The notes beneath the pieces are model-generated. The model had not been told where the DNA came from. It saw only the letters and a program-made list of their open reading frames with translations, and did no database searches. A stretch of DNA of 10,490 nucleotides from CAYPCH01 sp964409165. GTDB taxonomy: Bacteria > Bacillota > Clostridia > Acetivibrionales > Acetivibrionaceae. A program made the translations under genes and the position numbers. The DNA lies in NCBI GenBank assembly GCA_964409165.1, contig CAYPCH010000128.1, forward strand, positions 1 to 10,490, given 5' to 3'. Positions 1-7,132 of the stretch are shown one piece after another (the first letter of the stretch is position 1; the number at the start of each line of letters is the position of its first letter).

Positions 1-38
1 GAGGATATAACAAATCCTGTGTATAGAAAGATTAAATG

Positions 39-84
39 TCTCCTTCTTGGCAAGAATTATAAATAACAAAAGCCAAGGAGGAGA
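39..84 (+). promoter_or_regulatory. Hairpin that would sequester a Shine-Dalgarno site
   Basis: Bases 39-51 and 72-84 pair over 13 bp in RNA, with one U-G wobble (45/78) and a 20-nt loop. The right arm contains AAGGAGGAGA, a near-perfect SD site placed 5-6 nt before the ATG at 90. If transcribed, the stem would hide the ribosome binding site. Such structures are known upstream of transposase genes, where they damp translation; here this is inference. It could also be a terminator stem, but no T-run follows on either strand. Confidence 0.45.
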
Positions 85-89
85 TTTTT

Positions 90-122
90 ATGCCAGCACT
101 ATCAAAAGAGCAGGTAAAGTAA
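90..122 (+). pseudogene. Ten-codon ORF, likely remnant of a lost gene
   Basis: An ATG with an excellent upstream SD site opens a reading frame of only 10 codons (MPALSKEQVK) ending in TAA at 120-122. The frame would continue open past this stop to another stop near 188 (reading IAVVPASVLC and onward), but the downstream residues match nothing I recognise. The strong translation signal in front of so short an ORF suggests a truncated gene, perhaps from a mobile element, or a leader peptide with no gene behind it. I cannot name the family. Confidence 0.2.
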
Positions 123-241
123 ATAGCGGTAGTGCCAGCATCCGTGCTCTGTAGCGTAAAGCAAATGCAAGTAAATGGTATTGAGTAAAATTAAGTATAA
201 CTTATAATTCCGATACCTTGTTTATATTATTTTTTTATTAC
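123..241. other. AT-rich spacer downstream of the MazG-like gene
   Basis: The stretch between the small ORF and the stop of the MazG-like gene holds no ORF with a ribosome binding site. I see no convincing rho-independent terminator for the minus-strand operon: the only self-complementarity is a 5-bp GGTAT/ATACC pair with a long loop, next to an A/T-rich tract at 224-240. The operon may end by another mechanism or further left, beyond the window. Confidence 0.4.
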
Positions 242-571
242 TTAAAAGCCTTTCACTTCTTTAAGAAAAAGCCTCTTTTTAAATGCCCCTCTCTTTTCTA
301 CCTTCGCAACCCTGATTTTTTCAAACTCTTCAATTGAAATTCCTTTTAACTCAAGTAGAGCATAAACTACTTCAATCAGGTCTGCCAATTCTTCAACACT
401 TTCATCTTCCTGATACTCTTTTAACTCCTCATCAAGCTTTATATTAAGGTATTTCCTGAAGTTTTCATTATCAAGGACTTCGATTACCGCCTTTTTCCCA
501 CCATTCTCAATGATTTCAGGGATTTTGTCCCGGATTAGTTTATTATATTTTTTCACATTACTATTTTCCAA
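242..571 (-). CDS. MazG-like house-cleaning NTP pyrophosphohydrolase
   Basis: This 109-residue protein belongs to the all-alpha NTP pyrophosphatase group (MazG / phosphoribosyl-ATP pyrophosphohydrolase-like), which converts NTPs or dNTPs to monophosphates and pyrophosphate in the cytosol. The family signature YNKLIRDKIPEII is at residues 9-21. The Mg2+-binding acidic pairs are visible as EELKE (48-52) and ELAD (61-64). Its length is normal for the short single-domain type. The start codon is TTG at 569-571, supported by AAGGGAG at 580-586 with an 8-nt spacer. It is the last gene of an operon with the helicase and HIT genes, 73 bp after the helicase stop. The substrate cannot be read from sequence; removal of non-canonical nucleotides or lowering of dNTP pools are the usual roles. 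Family confidence is high, role confidence low. Confidence 0.85.
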   Translation of the reverse strand: MENSNVKKYNKLIRDKIPEIIENGGKKAVIEVLDNENFRKYLNIKLDEELKEYQEDESVEELADLIEVVYALLELKGISIEEFEKIRVAKVEKRGAFKKRLFLKEVKGF

Positions 572-644
572 TTTTCACACTCCCTTGTAGCTATGCTTTC
601 CTATACCATCCAACTAGACTGCTTAAGTCTGAACACCCTGAATA

Positions 645-3239
645 TTACAAGATGTCAGATTCATTTTCCTGCAAACGTTTCTCAAGCCTTTCTTTATAGA
701 ATCTCCTCGTCCTATAGTCTATAATATCCTTGAAATGTCGGACAAATGCAGGATTATTTATATACTTCTTTAGTTCCGGATTAATGCAGAAACTTTTATC
801 CTTTTTGTAAAAATATTTTGGTGAAGACCGAATGAAGAAGTGTACTGGATTTTTCCATGCCAGGTTTACATATTCCTTGCTCCCCCATTCTTTGTAATCC
901 TTCGTACTTCTATCTTTTAAAAGGTCAACTGCATTGGAAGCCTTGGAATAAAACTCTCTGAAACTTTTGTATATATCTTCTTCATCTATCGAAAGAGTCA
1001 TTTCCCCATCCTTATAGAAGGCTAACAGAAGCGGCATCTTATACAACTTTGACATTTTTGTATTCTCTATTTCCATAAGAAATTCATGTGCTTTTGTTCC
1101 TATCAATTCCTTTTCGTCCTCTGACAATTCACCAATTTTATCGAGAAAAGAAAAATAGTCTCTGAATATATTCAAATCTTTTTTTGTGCGAATAGCAGAA
1201 TAAACGCTTTCATCCATATATGTGTACATGGAAAGTCTCAGTGGCTTGACCGCAATATCTTCTTTTATTCGGAAGTACTCTTCCTTAACTTTGTCGAATA
1301 AGTCTTTTTGACTTTCAGCTATCCGCTTAAACAAATCTATTACTCTGAAATCAAAATTTACAATACACCCTTCAGGATATTCATTTTCCTCCGGTATTCG
1401 AATTGTTCCTGTCTGCTTAATAAGGTTTTCGCTATCTCCAGTAAGGAAAAAAGGAATAAAAATAACATTTTTATAGTTTCCAATAAAATCTAAAACGTTT
1501 ACGTATTTTTTATCTCCCTTTTTGCGTAATCCCCTTCCTAATTGCTGGAGAAAAACAGTTGGTGATTCGGTAGGTCTTAAAAACATAACCATATCAACTT
1601 CTGGAACATCAACTCCCTCATTAAACATATCAACTGAAAATATAACATTGATTTCTGCCCTTTTAAACTTTTCTATGGCTTCCTTTCTATCCATTATATA
1701 AGAATACCCATGGACATCACCTGAACCGAAACCATTCTCTGGTATATTTCCGCTTATAACCGCACAGGCCTTTATTCCATGATCTGCAAAATACCTCGCC
1801 ATAAAAACCGCATGACCTCTGCTTGTACAAAACCCCAAAGCCCTTTTGCTGTTATACTTCAAATAATTCTGCAAAATAAGGTCAGCTCTCTTGTTTACAT
1901 TCAATGCCCTCTCCAATTGTTCCTCATCATACTTCCCATTTCTGAGGTCAATATTGCTGTAATCTGTTTCATCATCATAAACACCATAATACCTGAAGGG
2001 TACAAGCCATCCTTTGTTAATTGCTTCTTTCAGTCTGGCTTCATATACGATATTATATTCACATAAGGCAAACACATCTTTATTATCAAGCCTTTCAGGT
2101 GTTGCAGTAAGACCTAAAAGAAATTCCGGTCTGAAATATTCAATAATATTCATATAATTTCCTGCTACCGCATGGTGAAACTCATCAATTACAATATAAT
2201 CAAATTCATCTCTTTTAAAATACATACTATCAAGATACTCCTTACGCCCTAACGTTTGTACTGTTGCAAAGAGTATTTCGCAATCCCAGTCTTTTCTTTC
2301 TCCGTAGAAATAACCTGTTGATGCTTCTGGTCTGACACATTTAAAAGTCCTTTCTGCCTGAATAAGTATTTCTTCTCTGTGAGCAATAAAAAGAATCCTT
2401 TTAAACCCTCTTGCATCAAACGCCGCCAGAAATGTCTTACCAACTCCGGTAGCGGCAACCACTATTCCTTTATCCCACCCATCAAGCCTTGATTTCTTCA
2501 GTTCATATAAAGCTTCTATCTGGGGACCAATCGGGCATGGATACTCAATAACCTTACATACATCATTCTTATCTTCATTATCAACAGTATATACCCGTTC
2601 AGGCTCAGCAGCCTTTGCCCTAGTTAACTTACCTGCCCTGCCTGTACTGTCTTCAAGCTTCTCCAGATCCTCAAACAGCTTTGGTCTTTTCCAGTTTTTC
2701 GAGTATTTCTTCATCTCTTCATCGTTAACTATAGTTGATTGATTAAGAAAAAGTTCCTCAAATGTCTTTTTGAAATAAACATAATCATCCTGATTGGTTT
2801 TTGAGCTTATCCTGTAATTCCACTCTATTCCGTCTGTAAGAGCAGATTTGGATATATTTGAAGAACCTATAAAGATTTCACCACTATCCCCGTATTCAAA
2901 TATGTATGCTTTTGGATGAAAAGATTTGTTGGGAACATTATAAAAGCGCAAATCAACATTATCCCCAAGAGAGTCTTTAAGCAAATATAGTGCTTGTGGC
3001 TGTGTTATGTTAAGATAATTTCCACATAAAATCCTTAAAATTGCACCTCTATCAACAGCTTCCTTGAAATCTTCAACTAACAACCTTACACCCGATTCCA
3101 TAAGGAAAGCAACTATTATATCAATCTTCCATGATTTTTGAATTAACTCTTTAAGTCGGTCATATAGATGTTCTCTATCACCTGTTACACAATTCTTATT
3201 ATTAACATAATCATCAAATGAGGATGTATACTGTACCAT
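645..3239 (-). CDS. PLD-nuclease / superfamily 2 DEAH-type helicase fusion
   Basis: This 864-residue cytosolic protein has three parts. Residues about 20-170 form a phospholipase D-like nuclease domain with one HKD motif: H108, K110, an acidic residue at 115, then GSSN at 125-128. A single motif implies an active site made by dimerisation. Residues about 230-590 form an SF2 helicase core: Walker A ATGVGKT (263-269), DEFH (352-355), TAT (378-380), EGVDVPEVD (541-549) and the arginine-finger motif QLGRGLRK (566-573). All key residues are intact. The roughly 270-residue C-terminal region is mainly helical and I do not recognise it. The architecture matches COG1061/COG3886-type fusions found in restriction, defence and repair settings. 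The start is ATG with AAGGAGA at 3249-3255. It lies 32 bp after the HIT gene and is presumably co-transcribed. DNA is the likely substrate; a defence function is inference. Confidence 0.93.
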   Translation of the reverse strand: MVQYTSSFDDYVNNKNCVTGDREHLYDRLKELIQKSWKIDIIVAFLMESGVRLLVEDFKEAVDRGAILRILCGNYLNITQPQALYLLKDSLGDNVDLRFYNVPNKSFHPKAYIFEYGDSGEIFIGSSNISKSALTDGIEWNYRISSKTNQDDYVYFKKTFEELFLNQSTIVNDEEMKKYSKNWKRPKLFEDLEKLEDSTGRAGKLTRAKAAEPERVYTVDNEDKNDVCKVIEYPCPIGPQIEALYELKKSRLDGWDKGIVVAATGVGKTFLAAFDARGFKRILFIAHREEILIQAERTFKCVRPEASTGYFYGERKDWDCEILFATVQTLGRKEYLDSMYFKRDEFDYIVIDEFHHAVAGNYMNIIEYFRPEFLLGLTATPERLDNKDVFALCEYNIVYEARLKEAINKGWLVPFRYYGVYDDETDYSNIDLRNGKYDEEQLERALNVNKRADLILQNYLKYNSKRALGFCTSRGHAVFMARYFADHGIKACAVISGNIPENGFGSGDVHGYSYIMDRKEAIEKFKRAEINVIFSVDMFNEGVDVPEVDMVMFLRPTESPTVFLQQLGRGLRKKGDKKYVNVLDFIGNYKNVIFIPFFLTGDSENLIKQTGTIRIPEENEYPEGCIVNFDFRVIDLFKRIAESQKDLFDKVKEEYFRIKEDIAVKPLRLSMYTYMDESVYSAIRTKKDLNIFRDYFSFLDKIGELSEDEKELIGTKAHEFLMEIENTKMSKLYKMPLLLAFYKDGEMTLSIDEEDIYKSFREFYSKASNAVDLLKDRSTKDYKEWGSKEYVNLAWKNPVHFFIRSSPKYFYKKDKSFCINPELKKYINNPAFVRHFKDIIDYRTRRFYKERLEKRLQENESDIL

Positions 3240-3271
3240 TACTTACTGTCTCCTTTAGGCTTTGGACTTCG

Positions 3272-3649
3272 TTAACCATCATACTCCACAAGTTGCTCTT
3301 TTAGCTTGCGTATTCCGCCTCTTGGGTTGTCAATATCACCTGTATATCTTGGAATAACATGTATATGTAAGTGAAAAATAGTCTGTCCCGCTGCTTCCCC
3401 AATATTAACACCAATATTGTAACCGTCAGGTTTAAATTCAGTATCCAGTAATGCTTTCACTTCCATTATCAGTTCATGAACCGCCAATACCTCATCAGAT
3501 GTCAAATCAAAGTAGCATGCAAAATGCCTTTTGGGTATAACAAGCACATGACCTTTGTTCACTGGATAATTGTCATATATCGCAAACGCATATTTGTTTT
3601 CAGTTATATAGTTTTTGCTGCTCATGTATTCGCAAAATATGCAGGACAC
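3272..3649 (-). CDS. HIT-family nucleotide hydrolase/transferase
   Basis: This 125-residue histidine-triad protein acts in the cytosol on nucleoside phosphoramidates, dinucleoside polyphosphates or adenylylated substrates through a nucleotidyl-histidine intermediate. The triad HLHIHVIP is at residues 93-100 (H93, H95, H97; H95 would be the central nucleophile by family analogy), preceded by the usual Q89. The N-terminus CIFC (3-6) is the typical HIT start and supports the GTG start at 3647-3649, which has AAAGGAGA at 3657-3664. The C-terminal DNPRGGIRK stretch recalls a HIT subgroup with a conserved RGG near the end. It is the first gene of the HIT, helicase, NTP-pyrophosphatase operon. An extended -10-like TGTGATAAAAT on the minus strand (3702-3712) may be its promoter, but I see no convincing -35. 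The exact substrate is unknown. Confidence 0.94.
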   Translation of the reverse strand: MSCIFCEYMSSKNYITENKYAFAIYDNYPVNKGHVLVIPKRHFACYFDLTSDEVLAVHELIMEVKALLDTEFKPDGYNIGVNIGEAAGQTIFHLHIHVIPRYTGDIDNPRGGIRKLKEQLVEYDG

Positions 3650-3744
3650 AATTCGGTCTCCTTTGAAGCTGAATTATTTAGTATGAACTCTCATAGAAAA
3701 CATTTTATCACAGTGAACAATTAAAGGGAAACTACCTTTTCCAT

Positions 3745-3894
3745 CTTTTAATACAGAATAGGCTCGCAAGAAAAGCAACTGTTAAAATTGAAGCTCTTAG
3801 AAACTCCAAAATTGACATTTCCGGTTTAGCTGATGATGTCGTTAATGAAATACAGAACTTTATTATGTATCTACGATATAAATATAACGGATAA
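3745..3894 (+). pseudogene. Start-less fragment resembling a small antitoxin C-terminus
   Basis: The 290 bp between the HIT gene and the ADP-ribosylglycohydrolase gene contain no complete gene. One plus-strand frame stays open from 3697 to a TAA at 3892-3894. It has no ATG, GTG or TTG before an internal Met near the end and no SD site. Its last part reads ISGLADDVVNEIQNFIMYLR and ends YKYNG. This amphipathic helix pattern resembles the tail of small clostridial antitoxin-like proteins (DUF2281 type). It is best seen as a decayed remnant; chance similarity is possible. Confidence 0.25.
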
Positions 3895-3940
3895 CACTAA
3901 TAGTTAGAATTGCTAACCTCGTCTCCAAAAAACTTCTTTT

Positions 3941-4759
3941 TTAATGTTTTACCTCAAACTTCTTGTTAAACTCATCCATAACCCTCTTTAGTCCCGAATC
4001 AAGCAAAAGCCTCACTCTGTCCACAATATCCGCCGGTATTTCCTTATAATACGCCTGTGCTATGCCACCTGCTATACAGGCAATTGTGTCACTGTCACCG
4101 CCTATTGATATTGCCTTTCTAACTGCATCCTCATAGGATTCAGATTCTAGAAATGCTATAATTGCCTGGGGTACAGAACCCTTGCAAGAAGAATCAAATC
4201 TGTAGTTCGGTCTTATATCATCAAGGCTCTTGCCAAGATCATATCCAAACTTTTTCTCAATAAAAATTTTAACTTTTTCTTTACTTTCCCCGGTTCTCGA
4301 CATAAAAATTGCACTTGCCACAGCTTGTGCTCCTTTTACACCTTCACTGTGATTATGTGTAACTACAGCACTCCTTTTAGCTTCCCTCAACACTTCTTCC
4401 ATGGAATTAAACGCAAAACCTATAGGGCTGACTCGCATTGCAGAACCATTGCCAAAACTCCCGTAAGGTCCTATCGTTTCGCTCTTTACCCAATTGTTAA
4501 ACATTTGACCATACCCAGCATCAGGGTACTTTCTTCCGTACTCCCTGAATTTGCACGCATAGGCTTTTTTAACTTCTATCAATTCAGTTAATGGATTGCT
4601 GAATGTTTGTCTGTTCAAAATACTATCGGCAACAGCAACCGTCATAACTGTGTCATCGGTAAACCTCGACTCTCTGCTAAAAAGCTCAAACTCCGTAGTT
4701 TTCATATTGTGCCATTCATAAGCAGACCCGATAACATCTCCTGCAATAGCTCCTAACAT
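3941..4759 (-). CDS. ADP-ribosylglycohydrolase (DraG/ARH family)
   Basis: This 272-residue cytosolic enzyme is expected to remove ADP-ribose from proteins, nucleic acids or small molecules, using two Mg2+ ions. The N-terminal signature MLGAIAGDVIGSAYE is family-typical. Metal ligands are visible in FTDDT (residues 33-37) and in the C-terminal GGDSDT (220-225) followed by an AGGIAQAYY helix. HNHSEGVKGA (135-144) is another conserved block. The length is normal. The ATG at 4757-4759 is chosen over the one two codons upstream because the only SD-like stretch (GGGGG) touches the upstream ATG, and homologues usually begin MLGAI. It lies downstream of the rsgI terminator with its own predicted promoter. 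No partner ADP-ribosyltransferase (DarT or DraT) is visible here, so the substrate is unknown. Confidence 0.9.
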   Translation of the reverse strand: MLGAIAGDVIGSAYEWHNMKTTEFELFSRESRFTDDTVMTVAVADSILNRQTFSNPLTELIEVKKAYACKFREYGRKYPDAGYGQMFNNWVKSETIGPYGSFGNGSAMRVSPIGFAFNSMEEVLREAKRSAVVTHNHSEGVKGAQAVASAIFMSRTGESKEKVKIFIEKKFGYDLGKSLDDIRPNYRFDSSCKGSVPQAIIAFLESESYEDAVRKAISIGGDSDTIACIAGGIAQAYYKEIPADIVDRVRLLLDSGLKRVMDEFNKKFEVKH

Positions 4760-4781
4760 ATCCATCCCCCTACTTAAATTA

Positions 4782-4810
4782 AGTTTAAAAATACTTTCCC
4801 TTATTCACAA
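4782..4810 (-). promoter_or_regulatory. Predicted SigA-type promoter of the ADP-ribosylglycohydrolase gene
   Basis: On the minus strand TTGTGA (4805-4810) and TAAACT (4782-4787) are separated by exactly 17 bp; each matches the vegetative consensus at 4 of 6 positions. The predicted transcript starts about 15 bp before the start codon. It sits just past the terminator of the upstream operon, where a new promoter is needed. Confidence 0.35.
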
Positions 4811-4828
4811 TAATAACCTTTTCTTAAA

Positions 4829-4875
4829 ATACTTCAAGGAAAAAAGGGGGATAAAGACTTTTTTCCTTGAAGTAT
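4829..4875 (-). terminator. Perfect 18-bp hairpin, probable rsgI terminator
   Basis: Arms 4829-4846 and 4858-4875 are perfectly complementary over 18 bp with an 11-nt loop (4847-4857). On the minus strand the stem is followed by TTTT. Part of the A/T run lies within the stem, so it can form in transcripts from either strand. Position and orientation fit the end of the sigI-rsgI operon. Confidence 0.6.
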
Positions 4876-4955
4876 CTGATTATACTCTTGCAATTGGCAA
4901 TATCAGAAAAGTTAAAAAAACCATCCCCCATGTCCTTTTCATTTGCATATGAATA

Positions 4956-6383
4956 TCAATAAGTTAATAAGTTAGGTGAAGGCACCTTGTCTTTCTCTTC
5001 TTCATTAACCGGAAGCTCAGGCTTCTCCACATCTTCTAATTCTTTAGGCAGAGGTATAAGCTTACTTTCATCTTTTTCTTCCCCTTCTTCATTAACCGGA
5101 GGTTCAGGCTTCTCCACATCTTTTATTTCTTTAGGCAGAGGTATANNNNNNNNNNNNNNNNNNNNNNNNNNNNNNNNNNNNNNNNNNNNNNNNNNNNNNN
5201 NNNNNNNNNNNNNNNNNNNNNNNNNNNNNNNNNNNNNNNNNNNNNTTTCATCTTTTTCATCTTTTTCATCCTTTTTATCTTTTTCATTCTTTTTATCTTT
5301 TTCTTCTTTTTTATCTTTTTCATTCTTTTTATCTTTTTCTTCTTTTTTATCTTTTTCATCCTTCTTATCTTTTTCTTCTTTATTAACCGGTGCCTTGGGT
5401 CTTTCTTCCTTCTTCAACTCTCCTATATCCTTTATCAACTTATCCTTATCTTTCTTATCTGAATTAGGTTTCTCATTCTTATCTGCAGGTATTGGTAATC
5501 CAACCTTCGATTTGTCATCTTTTCCAACTGGAGCCGGTTTTTCCTTTTTTACTTTAGGCAAAGTTGCATTCGTTTCTATCTTTTGTCTTTTTTCACCCTT
5601 TTTTACGACAACTAAATCAGCTATGTGCACCTTTTCTAAGATTTCTCCTACACTGGTTGTCTTTATTTTCTCAAGATCAATGTCTTTTCCTTGTTCATTT
5701 GCCTTCTCATATAATAAGTATCTTCCCATGGATGTTTTATTTTCAGACGCAAGCTCTCTTTGTTCAGACGAAACACCTGCAATTTCTATAGTTGTTTGGT
5801 TACCACTTAAGCTATCTACTGAATTTTTACATATGTCGAGGAGTTCATTCATCTTTGTATTTTCATTATCCAGTGTATCTTTTTTTCTTACTTTATCACT
5901 TTCCAAATATGCTGAAATAAGTACAACCTGATTTCCATAACTGTTTAAATCCTCATTGCAATTTGATTTACTCAAAACCTCTTTGAGTACCTCTTCTAAA
6001 GGCTTGGATTTATAACTTAGTTCATTTACCAAGTCCCTTGCCTTATCGTCAAAAGAATTTATTTTCAGAACCTTTTTATCCTTATCAATAACAAACTCCA
6101 TGCTTGAATCTGCATCTACTCCAACATAAGCATATATTTTATTTGAACCCAGACTTAGACTACAAACAAGTATAATAGCAAAAACAGCTGCTATACTGAC
6201 AAGCACCCTTGGATACAAAACAAAGTTACCTTTCCCCTTAACTATTTCGTTTTCAAAAAATTGCAGTTCAAGTCCCCTATACATTCCATCTCGTTTTTTA
6301 ATACTAAGTATCTCACAATCACGTGTCATTACTATAGCGTTGTTGTCTTTTAGTTTCATAACTGTAGCTGTATATTTCTTCAT
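4956..6383 (-). CDS. rsgI: RsgI-type membrane anti-sigma-I factor with repetitive tail
   Basis: About 475 residues, with a 100-N gap in the coding region. The N-terminal ~55 residues form an RsgI_N domain (MKKYTATVMK, then a short beta-rich module), which binds SigI in the cytoplasm. One membrane helix follows at about 58-78, then the extracellular start YAYVGVDADSSMEF (84-97). In characterised RsgI proteins this last block reads like YAYVSLDINPS, and autoproteolysis occurs between Asn and Pro; here these positions are D92-S93. A mixed alpha/beta region to about 260 resembles the RsgI middle domain. After that comes low complexity: Pro/Lys-rich linker, KDKKxE hexads, then 29-residue repeats. 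There is no recognisable carbohydrate-binding module. The start at 6381-6383 is preferred over an ATG at 6405-6407 because AGGGGGG lies 6 nt upstream. It follows the sigI stop by 2 nt, so translation is likely coupled. The gap leaves true length and frame uncertain. Confidence 0.87.
   Translation of the reverse strand: MKKYTATVMKLKDNNAIVMTRDCEILSIKKRDGMYRGLELQFFENEIVKGKGNFVLYPRVLVSIAAVFAIILVCSLSLGSNKIYAYVGVDADSSMEFVIDKDKKVLKINSFDDKARDLVNELSYKSKPLEEVLKEVLSKSNCNEDLNSYGNQVVLISAYLESDKVRKKDTLDNENTKMNELLDICKNSVDSLSGNQTTIEIAGVSSEQRELASENKTSMGRYLLYEKANEQGKDIDLEKIKTTSVGEILEKVHIADLVVVKKGEKRQKIETNATLPKVKKEKPAPVGKDDKSKVGLPIPADKNEKPNSDKKDKDKLIKDIGELKKEERPKAPVNKEEKDKKDEKDKKEEKDKKNEKDKKEEKDKKNEKDKKDEKDEKDEXXXXXXXXXXXXXXXXXXXXXXXXXXXXXXXXXXIPLPKEIKDVEKPEPPVNEEGEEKDESKLIPLPKELEDVEKPELPVNEEEKDKVPSPNLLTY
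4986..5144 (-). repeat. 29-residue (87-nt) tandem repeats in the RsgI tail
   Basis: Two units are visible at 5058-5144 and 4986-5057 (the last incomplete). Each begins IPLPKE and continues with DVEKPE, a Pro, then VNEE. At DNA level GGCAGAGGTATA recurs at exactly 87-bp offset (5047 and 5134 on the plus strand). The assembly gap starts right at the next unit boundary, so more copies are probable. Confidence 0.8.
5146..5245. other. 100-N assembly gap inside rsgI
   Basis: Exactly 100 unknown bases separate the 29-residue repeats from the KDKKxE array. The round number suggests a scaffolding placeholder of unknown true size. The frames on both sides happen to agree, but this is not evidence that the gap length is correct. 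Confidence 0.95.
5247..5372 (-). repeat. Lysine/glutamate hexapeptide array in the RsgI tail
   Basis: The minus strand encodes six consecutive KDKKxE hexapeptides (x is D, E or N) followed by two KDE triplets, running into the gap. The period is 18 nt. The result is a strongly charged, probably disordered or single-alpha-helix segment on the outer face of the membrane. Confidence 0.85.
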
Positions 6384-6385
6384 AG

Positions 6386-7132
6386 TTATCCCCCCTCTTG
6401 GATACATTCAATAATATATTTCTTTAACACTTCAAGATCACTTTTTAAAACGAGCGTCATCGCAATTATGTATTTCCTGTTTTTTTCTATTGTTCGTTGG
6501 CATATGCTAACTTTGTCTTTCAACTGCTTAAAGGGTATTTTTCTTTTCCGCATCAGCATCTCATAGAGGATATCGTCCTCAGAAATCACTTTTGCTATCC
6601 CCAAACAAGTCTTTCTTGATTTTTTATGTTTAGGAGATCTTAAAGCCAAATCATCTAACGATATTTCGAACTTGGAAATAATAAGTTCAAAGTTATCAAA
6701 CTCTTCTTGGATTTCAAAGTTACTAAATTGATCAACGTTTTTATCACCTAAATATTTTTCTTCAAAGTTATTTTCATATTCTTCAAAATATGAAAAAGGA
6801 AAAACCTGCTTGTTTTTTTTGTTGCTCCTCATGTAGTCTATTATTCTTCTGCTAATAACCTGCTTTGAAAATGATATAAATGAATTTTTTTTATCTTCAT
6901 CATAAGATTCAAGTGCCTCGTTAAATGCTAAAAGTCCAATACTGAATTCTTCACTGCTTTCTAAATCTGGATTATTTCCAATTAATTGCGATACTGATTT
7001 TAAAATAAAGGGCTTATAATCATTGATGAATTTATTTTTAAGTATACTATCTCCATTTTTTATCCTTATTATTGTATCAGTAAAGGACTCTTTCTGAAGC
7101 TGTTGTCTGCTCCCAAATCTATTATCCGACAA
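6386..7132 (-). CDS. sigI: RNA polymerase sigma factor SigI
   Basis: This is a 248-residue alternative sigma factor of the SigI family, which directs RNA polymerase to heat, envelope or polysaccharide-response genes and is held inactive by membrane RsgI. The region-2-like core has the family pattern SIGLLAFNEALESYD, then FISFSKQVISRRIIDYMR, which binds core polymerase and the -10 element. The C-terminal domain starts after RSPKHKKSRK and contains a helix-turn-helix-like RKIPFKQLKDKVSICQRTIEKN for the -35 element. The start is uncertain. An ATG at 7145-7147 has no SD site and lies 1 bp from a TATAAT. The TTG at 7130-7132 has GGGGGGTGA upstream with 7-nt spacing, so I prefer it. The gene is directly upstream of rsgI (2-nt gap) and divergent from the secreted repeat protein. 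It is probably autoregulated. Confidence 0.92.
   Translation of the reverse strand: MSDNRFGSRQQLQKESFTDTIIRIKNGDSILKNKFINDYKPFILKSVSQLIGNNPDLESSEEFSIGLLAFNEALESYDEDKKNSFISFSKQVISRRIIDYMRSNKKNKQVFPFSYFEEYENNFEEKYLGDKNVDQFSNFEIQEEFDNFELIISKFEISLDDLALRSPKHKKSRKTCLGIAKVISEDDILYEMLMRKRKIPFKQLKDKVSICQRTIEKNRKYIIAMTLVLKSDLEVLKKYIIECIQEGG

Noticed and set aside
2249..2458. Minus-strand 69-residue ORF within the helicase gene
   Set aside because: It is an out-of-frame overlap with the Walker A region of the helicase and has no translation signal.
3476..3724. Plus-strand 82-residue ORF opposite the HIT gene
   Set aside because: It is antisense to a well-supported HIT gene and has no SD site or recognisable motif.
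4987..5931. Long plus-strand ORF, serine/phenylalanine-rich
   Set aside because: It is the antisense shadow of the Lys/Glu repeat tail of rsgI, spans the gap and has no ribosome binding site.
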